Positions 1 through 6,603 are shown, counted from the stretch's first letter. The stretch is DNA of 10,673 nucleotides from Ignavibacteria bacterium (GCA_027492415.1 JAPUEV010000122.1:13768-24440), one strand, 5' to 3'. Notes: a model not told the origin generated them from the letters alone. Made by a program: numbers and translations.

Positions 1-11
1 ATTAAATCCAT

Positions 12-953
12 TTGAAGAGAAGCAGCATAAATACAGGTACGGCAGTTAGAGAGCAGGTAAGCAATAATAGTATTGCAGGCTCATTAACGGAGATATTGAA
101 AGTGTTCAGTGAGCTGACAAAATTCAAAATTACGGCGCTTGTATCATTTACAACAGGGTTAGGGTATATACTTGCTGCTCCAACACTCAGCTTTACTATG
201 TTCTATGCTATTGCGGGAATATTCCTTCTTGCTGCTGCTTCATCATCACTAAACCACTGGCAGGAAAAAGATACTGATGCGCTGATGGACAGGACAAAGT
301 TCCGTCCGATACCATCTGGCAAAATAGAGCCTGTGTTTGCATTATATGTTTCTTTAGGTCTGCTTGTAAGCGGATCAGTAATATTGCTGTTTACAACCAA
401 TTTTACCACTTTTTTAGTGGGTATTTTCACATTTTTATGGTATAACGGTGTTTACACTCCATTAAAACGCAAAACCGCTTTTGCAATTATTCCGGGTGCG
501 CTTGTTGGCGCTTTGCCTCCCGTTGCAGGGTGGACGGCAGCCGGCGGAGAGCTGTTTGACGGCAGGATAATAATGATAGCTGCATATTTCTTTATATGGC
601 AGATACCGCATTTCTGGCTTCTGCTCATGCTTTACGGCAGCGATTATGAAAAAGGCGGCTTCCCTACACTTAACAGTGTGTTTGCACCTGAACAGCTAAA
701 AAGAATTACCGTAATGTGGCTTATCGGCAATGTGATAACCGCAATGATGATACCGCTTTTCTTATACATAAACTATGCCGCAAGCTTTATAGGGCTGTGT
801 TTAATTTCAGCATGGATGATATTTGTTACTCTGAAGTTCCTTAAGAGTAAAACAGAAAGAAAAGATATAAGGAACACATTTATAGCCATTAACTTTTTTA
901 CTTTGCTTTTAATAACGATCTTATCAATTGATAAATTAATTAAAGTATTCTAA
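12..953 (+). CDS. ctaB: Protoheme IX farnesyltransferase (haem O synthase)
   Basis: Inner-membrane UbiA-superfamily prenyltransferase that adds a farnesyl group to haem B to give haem O, the precursor of haem A for haem-copper oxidases. The 313-residue length and multi-helix hydrophobic profile fit the family. The first prenyl-diphosphate/metal loop is at residues 81-102 (N81, E85, D89, then MDRT and RPIPSG). The second is DYEKGGFP at 211-218, after IPHFW at 198-202. YTPLKRKT and the glycine/proline-rich GALPPVAGW stretch (148-174) are also typical. E85 replaces the first Asp of the usual NxxxDxxxD motif; to my recollection this is common in Bacteroidota homologues. The start is TTG at 12: the frame has a TAA at 3-5 and no ATG until residue 63. 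TTG overlaps a TGA at 13-15 in another frame, suggesting coupling to an upstream gene cut off by the window edge. The next gene starts inside its stop codon. Confidence 0.95.
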   Translation: MKRSSINTGTAVREQVSNNSIAGSLTEILKVFSELTKFKITALVSFTTGLGYILAAPTLSFTMFYAIAGIFLLAAASSSLNHWQEKDTDALMDRTKFRPIPSGKIEPVFALYVSLGLLVSGSVILLFTTNFTTFLVGIFTFLWYNGVYTPLKRKTAFAIIPGALVGALPPVAGWTAAGGELFDGRIIMIAAYFFIWQIPHFWLLLMLYGSDYEKGGFPTLNSVFAPEQLKRITVMWLIGNVITAMMIPLFLYINYAASFIGLCLISAWMIFVTLKFLKSKTERKDIRNTFIAINFFTLLLITILSIDKLIKVF

Positions 954-2314
954 TGAATTTTTTTGATGAACTTGTAATTCCGCCGTCTGATAATCATGTA
1001 ATGCTGGTTAAGTACATGCTGACAATATCACTGCTGCTTTTTATTCCGTATATCAGCATGATGCTTGGAGCTACTTTTATCTCGACCCATTTCAATAAAA
1101 AGGGTAAAACAGAAGGCAACAATCTTTATTTAAGGTTTGCCAAAGATATAGTAGAAAAGCTGACTATAACAAAAAGCGCTGAGCTTGCCTTAGGTACTAT
1201 CCCGGCACTATCCATTTTCTTTGCGTATGCTCAGCTGCTGTATACTGCAAAGACAATAACAGTCGGTATGATGGCTCTTTCAGTGGTGCTTTTTATTTTA
1301 TCATTTGTTTTCATTTATAAATACCGCGGAACATTCAAGCTTGAAGGCATTATGAAAGCCTTTAAGAACATTTCACCCAAAGATGCACTTGATACAGAGA
1401 ACGAGAACACACAGGAAATAAAGGATTTTGAACAGAATATCGTAAGCACCAATTCAACTGCAGGAACTGCAGGTAAATGGCTTTTACTTGCTGCAACGTA
1501 TATTTTTGCAGGCACAATGGCGCTGGCATCAAGTCCGGATAAATGGGCAAACGTCGGCAATATTCTGCAGATTATATTTTCATGGCAGACGCTCTTCAGC
1601 TTTGGCGCATTTGTATCGCTTTCGGGAATAATCTCAGGCGGTGCTATAATGTTCTATTTCTTCAGCTGGGATGGCGGCTTAAAGGATATGGATGAAAGCT
1701 ATGCTGCGCTGGTTAAAAATACTGCTGGAAGAATTTCACTTGCTTCCGGGATACTTTTCCCCTTAATGCTTATAATAAGCTACGCCTACCTGCCGCAGGT
1801 ATCACAATCACCTACTGTATTTTTCTATATGGCTGTTGTGCTGATAATTTCGCTGATAGTTGGCAATTTTGTTTACTCTATGTTCAAAAATTCCGATACA
1901 GCTTCAGCAACAGCGGTTTTTGTTCTGGTTTTCACTCTCGTACTTTTCAACATAATAAAAGACCAGATAGCTTTTGGCAACGCGATACATGAAAATACAA
2001 TAGAAATTACCAAGCTTGCCTCAGATGAGGAAAAAGAGCTTAAGGGCAAAACAATGCAATCGACAGGTATTGATGCCGAGGCAATATTTACACAGAAATG
2101 TTCTGCATGTCATAAGTTTGACCAGAAGCTTGTTGGACCTCCTTACCAGGAGACAGTGCCGAAGTATAACGGTGATGCACAGAAACTGGCTGAATTCATT
2201 TTTAACCCGCAGAAAATTGATCCAGCATTCCCCCCAATGCCTAACCAGGGTTTAAAGAAAAAGGAAGCTAATGCTATGGCTCAATGGCTGATAGATAAAG
2301 TAGGAAAGAAATAA
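953..2314 (+). CDS. Multi-helix membrane protein fused to a C-terminal monohaem cytochrome c domain
   Basis: The 453-residue protein has about eight predicted membrane helices (roughly 19-42, 77-97, 102-123, 175-193, 212-236, 261-280, 288-308 and 317-336), a charged loop at 124-173, and a C-terminal class I cytochrome c domain. The haem-binding CSACH is at 383-387, and M429 in FPPMPNQ is the likely sixth ligand. The cytochrome domain should face the periplasm. Only four histidines are present (15, 46, 346 and 387) and none lies inside the helices, so a conventional membrane haem b pair is absent. H15, just before the first helix, is a possible ligand. It starts inside the ctaB stop codon (TAATG, 1-nt overlap), which ties it to oxidase biogenesis or respiratory electron transfer. 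The membrane part is not assigned to a family with confidence; a distant likeness to cytochrome bd subunit I in the first two helices is only an impression. Confidence 0.85.
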   Translation: MNFFDELVIPPSDNHVMLVKYMLTISLLLFIPYISMMLGATFISTHFNKKGKTEGNNLYLRFAKDIVEKLTITKSAELALGTIPALSIFFAYAQLLYTAKTITVGMMALSVVLFILSFVFIYKYRGTFKLEGIMKAFKNISPKDALDTENENTQEIKDFEQNIVSTNSTAGTAGKWLLLAATYIFAGTMALASSPDKWANVGNILQIIFSWQTLFSFGAFVSLSGIISGGAIMFYFFSWDGGLKDMDESYAALVKNTAGRISLASGILFPLMLIISYAYLPQVSQSPTVFFYMAVVLIISLIVGNFVYSMFKNSDTASATAVFVLVFTLVLFNIIKDQIAFGNAIHENTIEITKLASDEEKELKGKTMQSTGIDAEAIFTQKCSACHKFDQKLVGPPYQETVPKYNGDAQKLAEFIFNPQKIDPAFPPMPNQGLKKKEANAMAQWLIDKVGKK

Positions 2315-2331
2315 TTTTAAAGAAGATAAAT

Positions 2332-2361
2332 AAAAAGCCGCTTAATTAAGCGGCTTTTTTT
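2332..2361. terminator. Bidirectional rho-independent terminator
   Basis: A perfect 28-bp palindrome at 2332-2359 is centred on TTAATTAA, with GCCGC/GCGGC core arms flanked by A-tracts and T-tracts. On the plus strand seven T follow the stem, then TGTTTT-like sequence. On the minus strand the A-tract at 2332-2336 gives the T-run. It lies between converging genes (ends at 2314 and 2399) and can serve both. Confidence 0.93.
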
Positions 2362-2398
2362 GTTTTATACAGATTATCTTTTTCAAAGAAATAAATAA

Positions 2399-3001
2399 CT
2401 ACTTTTCATAATCGCTTAAGAGCTCGTTTATTTTAATCTCAATCGGTTTGTAGGTTCTTTCATAAAGCTTATTTTCACGCTTAGTTGCTATAACACTTAC
2501 GCCGTATATAAAAATTAATACAAGGATGTGTAAAAATATCCTGATATATACAGAAAAAGGCTCAAGCACTTCAATGTAAACCAGGGTAATACCAACAGTA
2601 ATTGCTGCCAGGTAAACCGGGATTATTATCCTTTTGATCAATGCTCTGCGTTTAAGCTTCCTGCGTATATTCTTTAAGAAATCGATGCTGGGGTTACTGA
2701 TATTATTTTTCTTAAGTATAATAACTGTACTCCATACCATAACACCAACTGATGTCATAGCAACCAGGAGCAGGTAAATTCCAATATAAGTCAGATCTTC
2801 ATAGCGTTTATAACTAAGGAGCTTGCCAATAAACACATAGAAAGCAAAAGCCATGAAGAATGTCATTACAATATATCTGATAATCACTTTTTTCTCGGCT
2901 TTTTTTACCTGAGAAAAAAAGTCTTCATATTGAGCAGGGCTAACAGAAATAGTTTTTGCTTTATTTTCCTTCCAGATATCTTTTAGTTCTTCAAATTCCA
3001 T
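2399..3001 (-). CDS. Four-helix membrane protein, probable regulator (anti-sigma-like) of the adjacent ECF sigma factor
   Basis: The 200-residue protein has a short cytoplasmic N-terminus (1-38) carrying an LKDIWKE motif around W10, four hydrophobic helices at about 40-60, 71-96, 123-145 and 151-172, a basic loop (109-124, rich in K and R) and a charged C-terminal tail. There is no signal peptide, no zinc-binding HxxxCxxC motif of the ZAS anti-sigma fold, and no periplasmic sensor domain. The start ATG lies inside the upstream sigma gene, overlapping its end by 11 nt, so the two are almost certainly co-translated. Genes placed immediately after ECF sigma factors in Bacteroidota often encode their membrane-bound inhibitors, and the LxxxWK N-terminus is reminiscent of such partners. 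The anti-sigma role is inference from position; the family is not recognised. Confidence 0.8.
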   Translation of the reverse strand: MEFEELKDIWKENKAKTISVSPAQYEDFFSQVKKAEKKVIIRYIVMTFFMAFAFYVFIGKLLSYKRYEDLTYIGIYLLLVAMTSVGVMVWSTVIILKKNNISNPSIDFLKNIRRKLKRRALIKRIIIPVYLAAITVGITLVYIEVLEPFSVYIRIFLHILVLIFIYGVSVIATKRENKLYERTYKPIEIKINELLSDYEK

Positions 3002-3512
3002 ATTTTTTTTCCTCCATCAGCCGTGAAAGCTCTTTTTTAATACGATTGATCCTGACACCGATATTATTAACTGTAAGACCCGTTACTTCAGCAATTTCTT
3101 TGTATGACAGCTCTTCGAGTACCATTGATATTATTACTCTATCCATTGAGGGCAATTCATTGATGCTGCTGTATAATTTTTCAATATTTTTCCCGGTTTC
3201 TATCTTTTCTTCAGTTTCAGTAGTGTTTTCGGCAGTGTTTGAAATGATATTTTCGTTCAGCTCCGTTTTATCCCTGTTCCTTCTGCTTTCCTTTTTTATG
3301 TGCATCAGGGATGTATTTACGGCGATCCTGTATATCCACGTGCTAATCATTGAGCGACCTTCGAACTTGCCAAGGTTCTTCCATATATTAATGATTATCT
3401 CCTGGTAAAGGTCCTGCCGTTCATCCGGGTCGCGTTCATAAGCACAGCAGATCCTGTAGATCCTGTCTTTATTTTCCCCGATTACCTGCTTAAAAAACGG
3501 CTCTTTATCCAT
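2991..3512 (-). CDS. ECF (sigma-70 family, group IV) RNA polymerase sigma factor
   Basis: The 173-residue protein has the two-domain ECF layout. Region 2 spans about residues 10-78 and includes DLYQEIIINIWKNL (34-47) and STWIYRIAVN (57-66), the core-binding and -10 recognition part. A poorly conserved, acidic linker spans about 79-108. Region 4 spans about 112-166, with LPSMDRVIISM (120-130) followed by the helix-turn-helix SYKEIAEVTGLTVNNIGVRINRIKK (two halves at 136-146 and 147-160). There is no N- or C-terminal extension. It directs RNA polymerase to a small regulon that cannot be read from this window. The chosen start leaves a normal-length region 2, and no clear Shine-Dalgarno sequence precedes it. 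A TAnnTTTG core lies 25 nt upstream. Its stop overlaps the start of the membrane protein gene. Confidence 0.95.
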   Translation of the reverse strand: MDKEPFFKQVIGENKDRIYRICCAYERDPDERQDLYQEIIINIWKNLGKFEGRSMISTWIYRIAVNTSLMHIKKESRRNRDKTELNENIISNTAENTTETEEKIETGKNIEKLYSSINELPSMDRVIISMVLEELSYKEIAEVTGLTVNNIGVRINRIKKELSRLMEEKKYGI

Positions 3513-3537
3513 TAAAACCGGCTGAATTTATCATTTA

Positions 3538-3545
3538 CAAAGATA
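3538..3545 (-). promoter_or_regulatory. Candidate Bacteroidota-type -7 element for the ECF sigma operon
   Basis: Reads TATCTTTG on the minus strand, a perfect TAnnTTTG. The distance to the sigma start codon (25 nt) would give a leader of about 18-20 nt. No TTG is found at the expected -33 spacing, so the call rests on the -7 core and its position. The sequence also does not obviously match an ECF autoregulatory promoter. Confidence 0.42.
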
Positions 3546-3577
3546 TTTATAAATGTTTAATGAAGTTAGTCCTTTGA

Positions 3578-3718
3578 AATCTTGTATTATTTAGATGTTT
3601 AGAGAGGGAATTTATTACAGGAAGTGAACTTGAAAGAATTAAGAAAATCTCTTTTGACATAAAAAAACCTCTAAAAGAAATTTTCAAATCCCCATTTGTA
3701 ATCAAACAAGGATTTTAA
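3578..3718 (+). pseudogene. Start-less open frame, possible gene remnant
   Basis: A stop-free plus-strand stretch of 46 codons runs from after TGA (3575-3577) to TAA (3716-3718). It contains no ATG, GTG or TTG in frame, so it cannot be a normal gene. Its middle part reads like protein (ITGSELERIKKIS, then KKPLKEIF), with an alternating charged/hydrophobic pattern. This could be the 3' stub of a decayed gene or chance in AT-rich DNA. Its last 33 bases overlap the left end of the 95-bp element. The family is not recognised. Confidence 0.2.
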
Positions 3719-3780
3719 TTTAGTATAATCGCGAATAACGTTATAGCTACGTTAATACTCCCCCTTTACAAGGGGGATTT
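3686..3780. repeat. Putative MITE-like or palindromic intergenic element with short terminal inverted repeats
   Basis: The left end AAATCCCC (3686-3693) is the inverse complement of GGGGATTT (3773-3780), bounding 95 bp. Inside are three further palindromic parts: AAATCC paired with GGATTT plus TTGT with ACAA (3686-3715); TAACG with CGTTA (3736-3740 and 3750-3754); and a strong 8-bp hairpin TCCCCCTT with AAGGGGGA (3759-3766 and 3770-3777) with a 3-nt loop. The right hairpin supplies the last four codons and the stop of the DUF423 gene. Whether it is a mobile repeat family depends on genome copy number, which cannot be seen here. The hairpin followed by T-rich sequence could also act as a weak plus-strand terminator. 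Confidence 0.45.
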
Positions 3781-4143
3781 ATTTTTGGCATTCTTTACAG
3801 AGGCAATTATTATAAGCAGCCAGCCTATTAAGAAGCTTACTCCTCCGAATGGCGTTATAATTGCAATAGGAGATATCAGCGATAATGTGTAAACATAAAG
3901 TGAAAAGGAAAACAGAACTATACCAAGTGAAAGGAAAAAAGCAGCTAAAAAATACTTTGGATTGCCGTAAAAGCCTATTGCAGTAATAATTACCGCATGT
4001 ATAAGGTGATACTGGACCCCGGTTTTGTAAATTTCAAGCATTTCAGGCGTAACAATATTCCTGAGCTGGTGAGCGCCAAATGCGCCAATTGCGACTGCGA
4101 GGAAGCCGAAAACGGCTCCTGTGGTTATCCAGTAATTTTTCAT
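3766..4143 (-). CDS. DUF423 (YgdD/TMEM256-like) small membrane protein
   Basis: The 125-residue protein has four hydrophobic segments (about 5-22, 44-60, 64-88 and 93-115) and the family signatures: AVAIGAFGAH (17-26), YKTGVQYHLIHA (39-50), FSFSLYVY (78-85) and TPFGGVSFLIGW (97-108). It is an inner-membrane protein whose biochemical role is not established in the family. The length is normal. The start is 3 nt after the stop of the upstream protease gene, so the two form one unit. The last four residues (K-S-P-L) and the TAA are encoded by a palindromic repeat, so the native C-terminus has probably been replaced by repeat sequence. This tail lies after the last helix and is unlikely to matter. 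Confidence 0.9.
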   Translation of the reverse strand: MKNYWITTGAVFGFLAVAIGAFGAHQLRNIVTPEMLEIYKTGVQYHLIHAVIITAIGFYGNPKYFLAAFFLSLGIVLFSFSLYVYTLSLISPIAIITPFGGVSFLIGWLLIIIASVKNAKNKSPL

Positions 4144-4146
4144 AGA

Positions 4147-5064
4147 TTAATAATAATAATTAGTGCGTTTCACAGTTCTGAATGCTGTGATATATACAAT
4201 AATCATTATTATTCCGAAAAATACAAATGCAAAATATAATGCTCCCAGAGAAACGAATACATATGAATAATCATCAATTATTTCAGACTGACGCTCAAAG
4301 ATACTTTCAAACCTTTCGCCTATATTCCTTGACTTTTTTTCTTTCTTTGTGAATTTCTTCTCTGTAATAGATTTATTATAAGCAATATTGCTGCTCTCAA
4401 GTATCTTAACAAGCTCGCTTACATGAATTGCATAGTTGCTTGAATCACTGTAAAAAAAGGTATTTACACCAACTACTTCGCCGCGGCTGTTCAATAGCGG
4501 ACCGCCGCTGTTGCCCGGCCTTATCATTGCCGTATGCTGTATCACAAATGCTTCGTGGGTATAATGCTCATCCTGGTCATAGAACCATGAATCATCATCA
4601 ATTTTCTTTATTTTGCCCTTGGTTAAATGAAAATAATCTATGTTCATATCCTCATCGGTCGGGTTGCCGATTGAAAACACATCATCATAATCTTTGATAA
4701 TGCTCTCATCTGCCAATGGAAGAATATCATCACACTCCTTGGTAATTTCCACAATTGCCAGGTCACACTGCTTTACTTCCTTTACAATTCGCTTAACCCT
4801 ATAAACCCTGTCATCCTTCATTTCGATCTTTGCCGTTTTAACATCAAGATCTTCCGTAACGTGATGGTTTGTTACAAAGGTTGTTGGATTAATAAAGAAG
4901 CCGCTTGCTACTGCGCCGGTCCTATCGGTAATTAGGCCGATAGCTGCAACAGTTTTATTGTATACCTCTTTGTTTGAATTGGTTTGTGAAAATACGGCAC
5001 CTGACCATAGTAACATGATCAGTAAAATCCGGAGCCTTAAAAATGTGTATGTTCTTTCTTTCAT
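4147..5064 (-). CDS. Trypsin-like (HtrA/DegP-fold) serine protease, secreted and C-terminally membrane-anchored, no PDZ domain
   Basis: The 305-residue protein starts with a basic N-terminus and a signal-like hydrophobic stretch (about 10-26, AVFSQ near the likely cleavage site). The chymotrypsin-fold domain spans about 34-225. The triad is readable: H68 in TNHHV, D101 in CDLAIV and S186 in GNSGGP, with GVN at 199-201 shaping the pocket. C100 and C111 might pair. A basic, low-complexity linker (231-250, many K) leads to a single C-terminal helix at about 268-293 and a basic tail ending in YYY. No PDZ domain is present, unlike DegP/DegS. The predicted result is a periplasmic protease held at the inner membrane by its C-terminus. 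The substrate is unknown. It is followed 3 nt later by the DUF423 gene, and its promoter appears to lie in the loop of the preceding terminator. Confidence 0.9.
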   Translation of the reverse strand: MKERTYTFLRLRILLIMLLWSGAVFSQTNSNKEVYNKTVAAIGLITDRTGAVASGFFINPTTFVTNHHVTEDLDVKTAKIEMKDDRVYRVKRIVKEVKQCDLAIVEITKECDDILPLADESIIKDYDDVFSIGNPTDEDMNIDYFHLTKGKIKKIDDDSWFYDQDEHYTHEAFVIQHTAMIRPGNSGGPLLNSRGEVVGVNTFFYSDSSNYAIHVSELVKILESSNIAYNKSITEKKFTKKEKKSRNIGERFESIFERQSEIIDDYSYVFVSLGALYFAFVFFGIIMIIVYITAFRTVKRTNYYY

Positions 5065-5081
5065 GGTTTTCTATAAAATTA

Positions 5082-5125
5082 AAAAATGGCCACAACAATT
5101 CAAGTACAAAGTTATGACCATTTTT
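5082..5125 (-). terminator. Possible rho-independent terminator of serS
   Basis: Arms at 5082-5092 and 5115-5125 pair (AAAAATGG with CCATTTTT, then one mismatch and CA with TG), leaving a 22-nt loop. On the minus strand the right arm ends in a T-run followed by AATTTT, as in an intrinsic terminator downstream of serS. The stem is AT-rich and the loop long, so strength is doubtful. Confidence 0.4.
5107..5114 (-). promoter_or_regulatory. Candidate Bacteroidota-type -7 element for the protease/DUF423 operon
   Basis: Reads TAACTTTG on the minus strand, a perfect TAnnTTTG, 42 nt upstream of the protease start codon, giving a leader of about 35 nt. It sits inside the loop of the inverted repeat at 5082-5125. 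No TTG is present at the usual -33 spacing. Confidence 0.4.
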
Positions 5126-5212
5126 AAATCTATATGTTCTTACCGTACTTAGTTTGTTTAACTGTACCGGCAGGCAAATGTTCCAATAAAATACTGTAAA
5201 AACAGGCTAAAA

Positions 5213-6475
5213 TCAGCCAATTATATCAAATCCGGTGTACTTTTGAAGTACTTTAGGGATTATTATCTTTCCTTCAGGCGTCTGGTTGGATTCTATTAAT
5301 GAAACGTACAGTCTGGATGTAGCAAGACCGGATCCGTTGAGAATATGCACATATTCAGTCTTTTTATCGCGTTTAAAGCGTATCATAGCCCTCCTGGACT
5401 GGAAATCGGTGCAATTGCTTACGCTTGATGCTTCAAGCCATTTAGCCTCAGCCGGTGACCATACTTCAATATCATACTGTTTGCCGGCAGCAAAACCCAT
5501 ATCGCCGGTGCAAACATTAACAACGCGGTAATGGATATTGAGCGCATCAAGTATTCCGCAGGCATGTCCCAGCATTTCTTCCATCTGCGCATAGGACTCC
5601 TCAGGCAGGCAGAAATTTATAAGCTCAACTTTATTGAACTGGTGAACCCTTAGAAAGCCTTTTGTATCTTTTCCGTAGCTTCCGGCTTCCCGGCGGAAAC
5701 ATGCAGTATAGCCGCAGTATTTAACGGGCAGTGATTTTATATCCATAACTTCATCCCTGTGAATATTCACGATCGGTACTTCCGCTGTGGGGATCGCAAA
5801 CAGGTCATCCGGATCTGTGCGGTACATATCTTCTTCAAACTTGGGTACTTTTTCGGCAGCTTCCATTGATTCACGGTTCACAAGGTAAGGCACACCTACT
5901 TCAGTGTAGCCGTTCCCTTTATGAGTATCCAGCATAAAGTTTATCAAAGCGCGTTCAAGCATAGCGCCTTTGCCTTTATAAAACGGAAAGCCGCTGCCTG
6001 AAATTTTAGCGCCAGTGCCGAAATCAAGTATATCAAGCTTTTTGCCAAGCTCAACATGATCAAGATATTTAAAATCACCGGTTGCCTTTTCGCCTGATAT
6101 TCTGAACTCTACATTATCATCACTTGACCTGCCCAAAGGAACTGTATCTTCTGCAATATTCGGGATATCACGCAAAATTCTGTCAATATCTTTTTCGGCT
6201 TCTGCAAGCTTATCATCAATTGCTTTGATATCATCGGAAACTTTCTTCATATCCGTAATTTTATCATCTGCATTTGCACCTTCTTTTTTCATCTTCGCAA
6301 TTTCCTGAGATACGTTGTTGCGCAGGCTTTTCAGTTTTTCAACTTCACCGATAAACTCCCTGCGTTTGATATCAAGAGCGAGAATCTTATCAATATTATC
6401 TGATGCCATATTACGGGCTTCAAGCTTTTGCTTCATCAGTTCGGGATTATCGCGTATTATTTTTAGATCTAACAT
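5213..6475 (-). CDS. serS: Seryl-tRNA synthetase
   Basis: Cytoplasmic class II aminoacyl-tRNA synthetase that charges tRNA-Ser with serine, and tRNA-Sec where present. The 420-residue length is normal. The N-terminal tRNA-binding coiled-coil arm occupies about residues 27-107 (rich in K, E and D). The catalytic domain follows, with the serine-binding IPTAEVP around 228-234, motif 2 as CFRREAGSYGKDTKGFLRVHQF (two halves around 260-270 and 271-281), and motif 3 as HILNGSGLATSRL followed by ESNQTPEG near the C-terminus. Motif 3 has ATSR where enterobacterial enzymes have AVGR; the NQTPEG...IP...YTGFDII ending resembles Bacteroidota enzymes. The MLDLKIIRDNPE start is canonical, which fixes the ATG at 6475. 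It is probably transcribed alone, with 128 bp upstream holding a heptamer repeat and a weak hairpin-terminator candidate downstream. Confidence 0.98.
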   Translation of the reverse strand: MLDLKIIRDNPELMKQKLEARNMASDNIDKILALDIKRREFIGEVEKLKSLRNNVSQEIAKMKKEGANADDKITDMKKVSDDIKAIDDKLAEAEKDIDRILRDIPNIAEDTVPLGRSSDDNVEFRISGEKATGDFKYLDHVELGKKLDILDFGTGAKISGSGFPFYKGKGAMLERALINFMLDTHKGNGYTEVGVPYLVNRESMEAAEKVPKFEEDMYRTDPDDLFAIPTAEVPIVNIHRDEVMDIKSLPVKYCGYTACFRREAGSYGKDTKGFLRVHQFNKVELINFCLPEESYAQMEEMLGHACGILDALNIHYRVVNVCTGDMGFAAGKQYDIEVWSPAEAKWLEASSVSNCTDFQSRRAMIRFKRDKKTEYVHILNGSGLATSRLYVSLIESNQTPEGKIIIPKVLQKYTGFDIIG

Positions 6476-6484
6476 AATTATAGC

Positions 6485-6512
6485 AATTAAGAATTAAAAA
6501 TTACGAATTAAA
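6485..6512. repeat. Four-copy heptameric tandem repeat upstream of serS
   Basis: Four consecutive 7-bp units, AATTAAG, AATTAAA, AATTACG and AATTAAA, share an exact AATTA at period 7 (starts 6485, 6492, 6499 and 6506). The array ends 10 bp before the serS start codon and so lies in its promoter or leader. No Shine-Dalgarno sequence is visible between it and the ATG. Confidence 0.75.
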
Positions 6513-6603
6513 AAGCTGTCAATAAAATTTTTCAACAGACTAATAGGTCTTTAGAGGGTATGGTTATTTTACAAAACATAATAGAGTTAAAACTCATATA
6601 ATT

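Noticed and set aside
2956..3408. 150-residue plus-strand open frame opposite the ECF sigma gene
   Set aside because: It is fully antisense to a well-supported sigma factor, its translation is serine/phenylalanine/leucine-rich as expected from the complement of Lys/Glu codons, and it carries no motif.
3997..4239. 80-residue plus-strand open frame across the protease/DUF423 junction
   Set aside because: It lies opposite two genes with clear family motifs; its cysteine-rich run is the complement of the GAFGAH region.
6477..6522. Normal sigma-70 promoter for serS
   Set aside because: TTGACA and TATAAT are 34 bp apart and the -10-like box touches the start codon, so they cannot act as a standard pair for the annotated start.
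6584..6595. Hairpin GAGTT-AA-AACTC after the RmlD-like gene as a terminator
   Set aside because: A 5-bp AT-rich stem with a 2-nt loop and no proper T-run is too weak to call.
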